A stretch of 64,000 nt of DNA, taken from NCBI GenBank assembly GCA_965200775.1, contig OZ241383.1, forward strand, positions 1,736,001-1,800,000, in the 5' to 3' direction. Both the position numbers and the translations under genes were made by a program. This stretch comes from Poriferisocius sp965200775. GTDB lineage: Bacteria; Actinomycetota; Acidimicrobiia; Acidimicrobiales; Bin134. Each line of letters opens with the position of its first letter. Position 1 is the first letter of the stretch. Shown here one piece after another: positions 33,290-40,578 of this stretch. A model generated the notes under the pieces. That model saw nothing but the letters and a program-made list of their open reading frames with translations, ran no database searches and was not told the origin of the DNA.

Positions 33290-34484
33290 GGGAACCGCCA
33301 AGCGGCGGCTGGTTGGCTGGGTGGTGGTGTGGGTGGTGGCCGCCGGCCTCCTGCGGGTGAGCCTGGCCGCTCCCGAGGTGTGCCCTTCGCTCGATGTGGC
33401 CGCGGCCGAGCAGGCCATCGACGCGGGCGCCGACTGGATAGTCCGCACCCAGCAGCCCAGCGGCCGGTACCTGTACCACTACGACCGCCGCACCGAGTCG
33501 TCGTTGCCCGGGTACAACCTGGTCCGTCATGCCGGGGGCACGCTGTCGCTCTACCAGTTGGCCATCGTGCAGCAGGGAGACGACCACATGGTCGTGGAGG
33601 CCGCCGACCGGGGCATGAACTACCTGCTGGAGCGAGCGGTGGACACCGGCAACGGGGGGATGGGTCCGGCGCTTTCGCCCCACGGACCAGTGAAGACTGG
33701 TACGGCGGCGTTGACGTTGGTGTCGCTTGCCCACCGCCGGGTACTCACCGGCGATCACACTTACGACACAGAGATGCGGGCCTTGAGCCGGTTCCTGGTG
33801 GGCCAGCAGCTTTCCGACGGCGGGATGCTCAACTTCTGGGATCCCTCCACCGGGGCGCCGGTGCCCGAGGTTAGGTCCCGGTTCGCCACCGGGGAAGCGG
33901 CTTGGGGGCTGGCCCTGATGCACGAGGCCTTCCCCAGGGAGGGGTGGGACGAGCCGGTGTGGGCCATCATGGACTACCTGGCCACCGAGCGGGACGAGTT
34001 GGAGAACCTGTGGCCTCCGCCGTGGCCGGATCAGTGGGCAGCCTACGCCCTGGCCGAGATGGCCGAGTGGGGCCTGCAAGACCACCATCTGGTTTACGCC
34101 CAGCGCCTGGCCGGGCGATTCGGGCAGATGATCCGCTGGGACGCCCAGCGGGAGGGGGTCGCCAAGGTGTCCCACCTTCCCATGCCTCGAGGGGGCGGCT
34201 ACGGGACGATCCTGGAGGGGCTGGGCGCCCTGGAATGGCTGTGGCTCCACGAGCCCCGGCTCAATGGTAGCGACGATCTCGGCGGGCTGTCCGGAGTTGA
34301 GGTCGGAGCAGCCGAGGTGCTGCGGGAGAGGCTGGAGTGCGGGACGGTTCGGCTGATCGAGGTCCAGGAAAGCGACGGTGCCTGGTACTACGACCATCAG
34401 ACCAGGGTAGACGACCAGCAGCACGCCATATCCGGGTTGATGCTGACCCTTGAAGGGTTCGATTTGGGAGGTAGGAAGCCATGA
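33282..34484 (+). CDS. Membrane-anchored alpha/alpha-toroid-like protein
   Basis: The 400-residue protein has a signal anchor (LVGWVVVWVVAAGLLRVSLA) and then a repeated helical pattern like terpene cyclases and other alpha/alpha toroids: AIDAGADWIVRTQQPSGRYLYHYD, GTAALTLVSLAHR, FLVGQQLSDGGMLNFW, GEAAWGLALMHEAF. No DxDD or catalytic motif of squalene cyclases is visible. An enzymatic or glycan-binding role outside the membrane is a guess. The GTG at 33282 is chosen for its coupling; upstream starts lie in the duplicated block. Confidence 0.6.
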   Translation: MKPGTAKRRLVGWVVVWVVAAGLLRVSLAAPEVCPSLDVAAAEQAIDAGADWIVRTQQPSGRYLYHYDRRTESSLPGYNLVRHAGGTLSLYQLAIVQQGDDHMVVEAADRGMNYLLERAVDTGNGGMGPALSPHGPVKTGTAALTLVSLAHRRVLTGDHTYDTEMRALSRFLVGQQLSDGGMLNFWDPSTGAPVPEVRSRFATGEAAWGLALMHEAFPREGWDEPVWAIMDYLATERDELENLWPPPWPDQWAAYALAEMAEWGLQDHHLVYAQRLAGRFGQMIRWDAQREGVAKVSHLPMPRGGGYGTILEGLGALEWLWLHEPRLNGSDDLGGLSGVEVGAAEVLRERLECGTVRLIEVQESDGAWYYDHQTRVDDQQHAISGLMLTLEGFDLGGRKP

Positions 34485-34579
34485 TCGGACGACAACCGAG
34501 CGCCATGAAGGGGAGGCTGCCCGACACCATGGTCGGACTCGAACAAGAGCCGAACACCACGAAAGGGAGGCAGCCATGA
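34462..34579 (+). repeat. Triplicated stop/RBS/start segment before a membrane-protein gene
   Basis: Three versions of one element follow each other: GGTAGGAAGCCATGATCGGA, GGGAGGCTGCC with an ATGGTCGGA after it, and GGGAGGCAGCCATGAGCGG. The ATGs are at 34481, 34529 and 34576. Each carries a ribosome-binding-like GGAGG or similar. Confidence 0.65.
34481..34579 (+). CDS. Mini-ORF linking toroid and membrane-protein genes (32 codons)
   Basis: The ORF starts at an ATGA overlap with the toroid gene's stop (34482-34484) and ends at an ATGA overlap with the ATG at 34576. Its last residues, KGRQP, mirror the toroid end GGRKP. The element is the second coupled mini-ORF in this operon. Confidence 0.45.
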   Translation: MIGRQPSAMKGRLPDTMVGLEQEPNTTKGRQP

Positions 34580-35127
34580 GCGGGCTTGGGCCGGTGATGT
34601 TGATGGTGCTGGTTGCGGCCAACCCGGCGGCCGGGGCGTTGACCGTGGCATGGCGCCCGTCCAATGCCGACCGGTGGCGACCCAGGGTAGCTATTGCCGT
34701 GGCCGTCGCAGTGGGGTTGTTGTGGGCGGTGGCCGCGCTGGCCGACCCGATCCTGGACGCACTGTCGGTGTCGGTGGGCACCTGGCGGCTGGCCACCTCG
34801 GTTCCCTTCGCCGTAGCCGGCCTGCGGTGGATGATCTTTCCAGCCCGCCCCGTGTACGACGAGCCCCGCGCCGGCGTACAGGTGGCCCTGATCGCTTTGA
34901 CCGTGCTGTTCGCCCCCCAGCTCGTGGCCGTGGTGTTGGCCACAGCCGCTCACGACGGCACTCTGCGCACCATGGCCGGGGTGGCGGTGGCCGCAGCCGC
35001 CGGTGCCGGACTGATGCTGGTACGAAGCGTGCCCGCTTCCCTGCTGTCGGTGCTGGCCCGGCTCATGGGTGGGGTGGCAGTGGTGCTGGCCATCGCCCTC
35101 GGGGTGGACGGCACCCAGACCATCTGA
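34576..35127 (+). CDS. Small multi-pass membrane protein
   Basis: The 183-residue protein has about five or six membrane helices of Ala/Val/Leu and no charged core motif. The start MSGLGPVMLMVLVAANPAAGALTV faintly resembles MarC/GAP-type transporters, not enough for a family call. GGGAGG five bases before the ATG and the ATGA overlap fix the start. It is last in the operon and is followed by a strong hairpin. Confidence 0.65.
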   Translation: MSGLGPVMLMVLVAANPAAGALTVAWRPSNADRWRPRVAIAVAVAVGLLWAVAALADPILDALSVSVGTWRLATSVPFAVAGLRWMIFPARPVYDEPRAGVQVALIALTVLFAPQLVAVVLATAAHDGTLRTMAGVAVAAAAGAGLMLVRSVPASLLSVLARLMGGVAVVLAIALGVDGTQTI

Positions 35128-35152
35128 GCGACTTGGAATGGTTCCAGGTCGC
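35128..35152 (+). terminator. Strong hairpin after the HTTM operon
   Basis: GCGACTTGGAA (35128-35138) pairs with TTCCAGGTCGC (35142-35152) with one G-U and a three-base loop, starting right after the stop codon. No T-tract follows. It probably ends the operon or protects its 3' end. Confidence 0.55.
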
Positions 35153-35244
35153 CGTACACTTAACCCCCGACGAGACCGGCAAATGTCGAGCAATCGTCTG
35201 CCTGTTTGACCAACCTCTGTGCAACAAACCACAAAGGAACCCTC

Positions 35245-36165
35245 ATGAAGTCCACTTTCGTGACTGTCCTCCTAGGCGTGCTGCTGGCCGTTGCTGTGGC
35301 GGGCACAGCCTGCGGCAACGATGACGGCGCCCCCATGGAAGAGCAGTCCATTGCGGTAGTGGACGACCAGCACACCACCGCCACAGATGGCCACAATCAC
35401 GACCACGACGCCTTGACGGAGGTGACCTACGAACCGGTGCCGACCATCCAGATAAGGACGCACCTAGACCCCATTTCGGGTGTGAACCTTGAGGTTGTGA
35501 CCACCGATTTCACCCTCGCTCCCGAGCGGGTTTCCACCGCACCCATCGACGGGGAAGGGCACATGCACGTCTATGTCGACGGTGTGAAGCTCATGCGCCT
35601 CTACGGGCACTGGGCCCACCTCGACCTTACCGAGCCGGGTGATTACGAGATACGGGTGGAGCTGTCGGCCAACGACCACTCGGCTCTGGCCGTGAACGGC
35701 CGCAAGATCGACGCCACCACCGTCGTCACGATCCCCGGCCCCTCCTCGGACCCCGGCGACTCTGCCGATGCCGAAGACCACGACGAGATGCCCGAAGGCT
35801 CCAGCACCGATGACAGCCACGACCACGACCACGACGAGATGCCCGAAGGCTCCAGCACCGATGACAGCCACGACCACGACCACGGCGAAATGTCCGAGGG
35901 ATCGGCCACCGCCATCAACCTGGTGTTGGAGGGCGGCCGGCCCGCCGGAGGCGTGAAGCGTCACCGGGTGAACGCGGGTGATTCGGTCACCTTGTTCGTA
36001 AGCGGCGACACCACCGACGAGCTGCACATCCACGGCTACGACCTGCTGGTGAGGTTCAGCCCTCAGCAGTCCGGCTCCATTACCTTCGATGCCAACATCC
36101 CCGGAGTGTTCGAGGTGGAAACCCACAGCAACAGCGACTTGGTCATGGAGCTGGAAGTCCGATGA
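35245..36165 (+). CDS. His/Asp-rich repeat lipoprotein with cupredoxin-like domain
   Basis: The 306-residue protein has a signal peptide ending in a lipobox-like AVAGTAC. A metal-binding-looking His/Asp cluster (GHNHDHD) follows, then a beta domain (residues about 60-165), two perfect 17-residue repeats (HDEMPEGSSTDDSHDHD) with a third partial one, and a C-terminal cupredoxin-like domain (GDSVTLFVSGDTTDELHIHGYD). It should sit on the outer face of the membrane and bind a transition metal; which one is unknown. The next gene is a 12-helix membrane protein. AAAGG precedes the ATG. Confidence 0.65.
   Translation: MKSTFVTVLLGVLLAVAVAGTACGNDDGAPMEEQSIAVVDDQHTTATDGHNHDHDALTEVTYEPVPTIQIRTHLDPISGVNLEVVTTDFTLAPERVSTAPIDGEGHMHVYVDGVKLMRLYGHWAHLDLTEPGDYEIRVELSANDHSALAVNGRKIDATTVVTIPGPSSDPGDSADAEDHDEMPEGSSTDDSHDHDHDEMPEGSSTDDSHDHDHGEMSEGSATAINLVLEGGRPAGGVKRHRVNAGDSVTLFVSGDTTDELHIHGYDLLVRFSPQQSGSITFDANIPGVFEVETHSNSDLVMELEVR
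35779..35880 (+). repeat. Two perfect 51-bp in-frame repeats
   Basis: Each unit encodes 17 residues rich in His and Asp. A partial third unit starts at 35881. Perfect identity suggests recent expansion or contraction of a metal-binding arm. Confidence 0.9.
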
Positions 36166-36213
36166 TCCCGGCTTGAGCCGGTTCAAGCCGGAAGTGCGAT
36201 GATCCAGCGGTGA
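36146..36213 (+). repeat. Duplicated lipoprotein/membrane-protein junction with mini-ORF chain
   Basis: GAAGTCCGATGATCC (36155) recurs as GAAGTGCGATGATCC 37 bases on; GTC to GTG is synonymous. Overlapping mini-ORFs chain through it: ATG 36162 (MIPA), TTG 36173 (MSRFKPEVR), ATG 36199 (MIQR), whose TGA overlaps the GTG at 36210. MSRFKPEVR starts like the downstream protein (MSLAG) and ends like the upstream one (ELEVR). CCGGCTTGA/TCAAGCCGG (36168-36191) can also form a hairpin. Confidence 0.6.
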
Positions 36214-37544
36214 GCCTGGCTGGTTTCGTGTTGGCCCACGGGGTGGGGGTTCGGGGCGATCTGCCCCTGCCATTCTGGCTGTTTGCCTGGGGGGCCGGAG
36301 TCGCTGTTGTGGCCGCGTTCATCGGGCTGGGGTTTTTCTGGCGCCGACCCTGGCTCCCCTCCGTCGCTTCGGGCCGGAGCTTGGGATTGGCCTTCGGCCG
36401 GGTGTTGGACGGGGTGGCGGTTCCGGCTCGGCTGGCCGTTTTGGCGGTGTTCGTGCTGGCTCTGGCCAGCAGCGTCAGCGGTGCCGAGACAGGGAGCCAG
36501 CGCTTCGGCCCGATGACGGTTTACGTGGCGCTGTGGGTGGGGATACCGCTGATTTCGGCCCTCTTCGGCGATGTGTGGCGAGCGCTCAGCCCGTTCGAGA
36601 CCATCGCCGCGGCCATCGAATGGGCCGCCGGCAAGCTCGGCCTGCCCCGGCTCGACGAGACGGGCGAGGTTCGGGGCGGCTACTGGCCCGCGGTGGTGGC
36701 ACTGGTGGTGTTCCTGTTCTTCGAGCTAGCCTACCACGACGGCACCACCAACGAGGCGGTGGGCGGAGCCATGATCGCCTACACCGTGGTGATGGTGGGA
36801 GGGTCGGCGGTGTGCGGGCGGCGGTGGCTGCGCCAAGCCGATGGGTTCGGGGTGCTGTTCTCGCTCCTGGCCAAGATGTCGCCGCTGTTCCGGGATGACG
36901 ACGGCGCTGTGAGGCTGCGGCCGCCGATGTCGGGGCTCACCACCATCGCTCCCCGCAACGACCTTCTGGCCGTGGTGCTGGTGGTGTTGGGCGGCACGAC
37001 GTTCGATTCGCTGGCCGGCAGCACCTTGTGGCCCGACCTGGTGGGGTACCACCGGGGCTGGAGCGCCACGGCCATCAACACCGCCGGGATGGCCTCGGTC
37101 ATTTCCCTGATGGCCTTGCTATACCACCTGGGTTCGCAAGCAGTGGGACGCTCCACCGGTGAGCCTGCCGCCGAGGTGGCCCGCCGCTTCGGCCACTCCC
37201 TGGTGCCGATCGCCCTGGGCTACACCGTGGCCCACTACTTCTCCCTGCTGGTGATCGACGGAGGGCAACAGTTCCTGAGGCTGCTGTCCAACCCATTCGA
37301 CCGGGGGTCGAACTGGTTCGGCACCGCCGACTGGTCGGTCAACTACCTGCTGGTTTCCCCCGACGCCATCGCCTGGGTGCAGTTCCTGGCTATTGTGATC
37401 GGCCACATCGCTGCTGTGCTCGTGGCCCACGACCGGGCCCTCGAATCGGGCGACGCCCGAGACGCCATGTGGGCCCAACGCCCCCTGCTCATCGTAATGG
37501 TCATCTTCAGCGTGGCCGGCCTCTGGCTCCTCCAAAAGGCCTAG
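36210..37544 (+). CDS. Polytopic membrane protein (family often annotated as fenitrothion hydrolase)
   Basis: The 444-residue protein has about 12 membrane helices. It begins VLAHGVGVRGDLPLPFWLFAWGAG, the opening of an actinobacterial family that databases often label fenitrothion hydrolase, a name that may not reflect its real function. Conserved-looking polar sites are GDVWRALSPFE, HDGTTNEA and YTVAHYFSLLVIDGGQQFL. Pairing with a His-rich lipoprotein suggests metal or small-molecule transport. The GTG start is coupled through the mini-ORF chain. Confidence 0.6.
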   Translation: MSLAGFVLAHGVGVRGDLPLPFWLFAWGAGVAVVAAFIGLGFFWRRPWLPSVASGRSLGLAFGRVLDGVAVPARLAVLAVFVLALASSVSGAETGSQRFGPMTVYVALWVGIPLISALFGDVWRALSPFETIAAAIEWAAGKLGLPRLDETGEVRGGYWPAVVALVVFLFFELAYHDGTTNEAVGGAMIAYTVVMVGGSAVCGRRWLRQADGFGVLFSLLAKMSPLFRDDDGAVRLRPPMSGLTTIAPRNDLLAVVLVVLGGTTFDSLAGSTLWPDLVGYHRGWSATAINTAGMASVISLMALLYHLGSQAVGRSTGEPAAEVARRFGHSLVPIALGYTVAHYFSLLVIDGGQQFLRLLSNPFDRGSNWFGTADWSVNYLLVSPDAIAWVQFLAIVIGHIAAVLVAHDRALESGDARDAMWAQRPLLIVMVIFSVAGLWLLQKA

Positions 37545-37584
37545 CCCGCACCCCTAGCCCCGGCCGTTGCCGTTCTGGTCGAAG

Positions 37585-37590
37585 TAGGGT
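37585..37590 (+). promoter_or_regulatory. TAGGGT -10 element for the PhyH gene
   Basis: TAGGGT ends five bases before the ATG at 37596. Confidence 0.45.
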
Positions 37591-37595
37591 GGGCC

Positions 37596-38456
37596 ATGGC
37601 CCAGAATGCAGAGTTGACCCACCTCAAGAGCGACGAACCCCTAAAGGATGTGCTGGAGGTGCTGGATTCGGACGGTGCGGTGATCGTGGAGGAGTGCTTC
37701 GACGCCGACACCATCGAGAAGATCCTCGCGGAGCTTGCCCCCTATGTCGAGGCCCCCGACTCCAACAAGACCCACATCAACCCGTCGGTCGGTGCTTTCT
37801 TCGGCGAGCACACTCGTCACGTGACAGGCCTGTCCTCAAAGTCGCCCACCTTCGTGGCCGAGGTGTTGCTGCACCCGCTGAAGCTCGACATAGCCGACGC
37901 CGTGCTGGGGCCAAGCTGCGCCGACTACCAGGTGAACGTGGCCCACCTGCTTGTGGTGGGACCGGGGGCCACCGCCCAATGGCCCCACCGAGACGAGGAC
38001 GTTTGGGTACACATGCCCAGCCCCCGGCCCGAGATGGAGTTGTCCTCGGTGACCGCCCTGTGCGACTTCACCCGGGAAATCGGAGCCACCCGGGTCGTGC
38101 CCGGCAGCCACCGCTGGGAACGGGACCGCGTCCCTGAACCCCACGAGTTCGCCGACGCCGAGATGCCCGCCGGTTCACGGGTGATCTACCTGGGTTCCAC
38201 AATCCACGGAGCCGGCACCAACAGCACCACAGACCAGCACCGCCCTGCCTTCCACCTCAGCTACATGCTGGGCTGGCTGCGCTCCGAGGAAAACAACTGC
38301 CTCGCCACCCCACCGGAGATTGCACGCACCCTCCCCCGCCGAGCCCAGGAGCTGCTGGGCTACGACGTCCACGACGCCATCAACGACGGCGGCGGCTTCC
38401 TCGGGGCCCTCGACCTGAAGATCCCCGCCGACATGCTGGCAACCGGCGACCTCTAA
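37596..38456 (+). CDS. Phytanoyl-CoA dioxygenase (PhyH) family protein
   Basis: The 286-residue protein is an Fe(II)/2-oxoglutarate dioxygenase. Iron ligands are the His and Asp of WPHRDED and a distal His in STIHGAGTNST; the Arg of QHRPAFHLSY likely binds 2-oxoglutarate. The family hydroxylates CoA esters, ectoine or other small molecules. It is transcribed alone. The substrate is unknown. Confidence 0.8.
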   Translation: MAQNAELTHLKSDEPLKDVLEVLDSDGAVIVEECFDADTIEKILAELAPYVEAPDSNKTHINPSVGAFFGEHTRHVTGLSSKSPTFVAEVLLHPLKLDIADAVLGPSCADYQVNVAHLLVVGPGATAQWPHRDEDVWVHMPSPRPEMELSSVTALCDFTREIGATRVVPGSHRWERDRVPEPHEFADAEMPAGSRVIYLGSTIHGAGTNSTTDQHRPAFHLSYMLGWLRSEENNCLATPPEIARTLPRRAQELLGYDVHDAINDGGGFLGALDLKIPADMLATGDL

Positions 38457-38504
38457 ACCCCAGCGACACCTTCCCTGTCGGGGAGCGGCCACAAACAACT
38501 TCAC

Positions 38505-39887
38505 CTAGAAGAAAGGCAGCCATGCTCCCCTGGTGGCTTCGTTGTTCGCGATCCACTGGTCGGCAGCTTCCTCCACGCTCAGACCGTCGTTCTCGATGGC
38601 AGAGAGAATCGATGCCTGATCGGCAGTGGAGTAGTTCATCGCCCGCAGAAAGGCGTCGGCGTCGGGGGCGCTGTCAGATAAGTCGGCATTGACGATCTTG
38701 AACAGAACTTCTTCGGGATAAGCACAGTCGATTCCGCCATCATCATATTTGGCGTAACACTCGTCGCTGTGAGCAGGAAGGGCAACCTTGGTGAGATCGT
38801 AGATATGGAACGCCGAGTGGGGAGTCCACAAGTAGACCAGGATTGGCTCCCGGCGGCTGTAGGCCGACTCCAGGACATCCAGGATCTCCGCTTCAAAGCC
38901 GATATAAACGACGTCAAGCGGCAGATTCAGGTTGGCGACGATCTGCTCATCGTAGGTGGTCCAGCTCGCATCGCCGCTGAGGAGTCGCCCCTTGTCACCG
39001 GTCTCGCCTACAGCGAACAACCTGGCGAGTTCGGGATCGGCTAAACCTTCCCAGGTGGCCAGCTCCGGATACTCCTCAACCATGTAAGTGGGTATGAACC
39101 AACCGATCCCGCCGATCGGGCCTAATGGCCCGGCATAGTCCACATTGCCGTCAGAGCTGTCGATGTAGTCGGCCACATTGTGAGCGTGGCCCGACGGCCA
39201 TACCTCAAGTGAGGCATCAGCATCTCCAGCATTGATTGCAGCCCACTGGGCATTCTCATCAAGGTAAGTGGTCTCGACGGTGTAGCCCAACTCGCTTTCA
39301 AGCAACTGAGACGCCACCGCCACATTGGCTTCCGAGCCGTTCCAGGGGTTGACGACAAGCACAATCGTTGATTTCGGTCCCAAGGGGGCCTTCGTTGGCG
39401 GCGGCTCTGGGGGGTCGACAAAGTCTCTCCCCATGTCGCTGCCTGAGTCGCCCGTGTCGCCGGGCCCGCTGCCGTCTGTTGAGGGTACATACGCCGTCGG
39501 CTCGTCGGGTGTGGTCGGCTCCGTAGCCGCATCCGGCTTGGTCTCGTCACCAGGATCGGAGGTTGGCCCTCTGTTTGTCGTTGGCTTAGAGGTAGGGGGA
39601 TCTATTGAGAATGGCCCTAGGGTTGGGGTTGCCACGTTGTCGTCTGGGTGTCCAACGTCGTCACCGCATCCGACAAGGACCGGTGTAACCACCAATGCCA
39701 GGGCCACCAGAATTGCTACGAAGAAGGCGACATTGGCCCAGGAAGGGCATCTCCCCCAGAAAGGTCCGATATGGGTTCTTGTTGGGCCGTTCCCACCTGG
39801 GGGCTGAGAGGATGACGCGTCAGGACCGAGCAACCAGCTAACCCTACCCAACGATTTTGTGGATGTCTTGTTGAGGTTCCCCCTCAT
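38505..39887 (-). CDS. Orphan glycine-betaine-type ABC substrate-binding lipoprotein
   Basis: The 460-residue protein ends in an OpuAC-type binding domain (TIVLVVNPWNGSEANVAVASQLLE onward, with GWFIPTYMVEEYPEL and a Trp-rich site). Before it are about 60 N-terminal residues, a membrane segment with a lipobox (VTPVLVGC) and a Thr/Pro/Asp-rich linker. No permease or ATPase gene is near, so it may serve a transporter elsewhere. GGAGG eight bases before ATG 39887 supports that start; GTG 39902 is an alternative. The gene is more A/T-rich than its left neighbours. Confidence 0.7.
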   Translation of the reverse strand: MRGNLNKTSTKSLGRVSWLLGPDASSSQPPGGNGPTRTHIGPFWGRCPSWANVAFFVAILVALALVVTPVLVGCGDDVGHPDDNVATPTLGPFSIDPPTSKPTTNRGPTSDPGDETKPDAATEPTTPDEPTAYVPSTDGSGPGDTGDSGSDMGRDFVDPPEPPPTKAPLGPKSTIVLVVNPWNGSEANVAVASQLLESELGYTVETTYLDENAQWAAINAGDADASLEVWPSGHAHNVADYIDSSDGNVDYAGPLGPIGGIGWFIPTYMVEEYPELATWEGLADPELARLFAVGETGDKGRLLSGDASWTTYDEQIVANLNLPLDVVYIGFEAEILDVLESAYSRREPILVYLWTPHSAFHIYDLTKVALPAHSDECYAKYDDGGIDCAYPEEVLFKIVNADLSDSAPDADAFLRAMNYSTADQASILSAIENDGLSVEEAADQWIANNEATRGAWLPFF

Positions 39888-39952
39888 GGAGCATGCCTCC
39901 ACAAAAGGTAGGGAACCTCACCCAAGGCTTGATGGCCATATTTGGTGGATAG

Positions 39953-40570
39953 TCAGGCGACTGCTTCGATAACAGCATCACAGAAATGGATGAAGCTCCG
40001 CGAGCGGTTCCGAGTGTGATCGATGTGAGCGGCTACTGCTCTGGCCGCTTCGGATTTCCTCAACCCCGTAGTGAAGTACCCATAACGTTTCAGAACCCGC
40101 TCAAATGCCTCCCATGTCCCACCAGCTATGGCGTCGGGATCACGATAACGAGCATTTCTCGAGATCGCGGGTCGAACCCGCGGGTAGGCGGTTCGTACAG
40201 CCTCCCAGTCACCAAAGTACCAGGCTTCGAGTTCTTCGATCGCAATACGATTAACCACTTGCCAATCTACACCCGAGACTGTTGAGCGAGTCCGTAAGCC
40301 CGTAGCTGACGCCATTTGCTCCATCCGCGCCTTGAGTTTGTGGCAGTCTTCGTCGTCCCGGTCCACCAAGGCGGCCAAGCGCCAGCTTGAGGGAAGCGAG
40401 CGCTGATAACCCCGCAGTCGATTCTCCAACTTGTTGAGAAGATCTCTCTTACCTTGAAAGGCATGGATTTCAAAAGTTGCTTCATTGGGAAGCAGCCGTG
40501 GCAGGAGCGTCCCAAGAAACACTTCCATCGACTGATCTTCAACTAGTATCACAAGGTGTGACTCGGCCAT
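39953..40570 (-). CDS. DUF4276 (TOPRIM-like) protein, partner of AAA ATPase
   Basis: The 205-residue protein has a TOPRIM-like pattern: a Glu in ILVEDQSMEVFL and the Asp pair in ALVDRDDEDC, which would bind metal for nuclease action. It is DUF4276-like. It lies eight bases after an AAA ATPase gene. Such ATPase/TOPRIM pairs resemble a split OLD nuclease and anti-phage systems of the PARIS kind; defence is inference. The base composition is lower in GC than the surroundings. Confidence 0.65.
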   Translation of the reverse strand: MAESHLVILVEDQSMEVFLGTLLPRLLPNEATFEIHAFQGKRDLLNKLENRLRGYQRSLPSSWRLAALVDRDDEDCHKLKARMEQMASATGLRTRSTVSGVDWQVVNRIAIEELEAWYFGDWEAVRTAYPRVRPAISRNARYRDPDAIAGGTWEAFERVLKRYGYFTTGLRKSEAARAVAAHIDHTRNRSRSFIHFCDAVIEAVA

Positions 40571-40578
40571 TGGTGACG

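Noticed and set aside
40166..40182. CGCGGGT-CGA-ACCCGCG palindrome resembling a tRNA T arm or att site
   Set aside because: It lies inside the DUF4276 coding frame, lacks the rest of a tRNA and does not match the tRNA-Arg 3' end.
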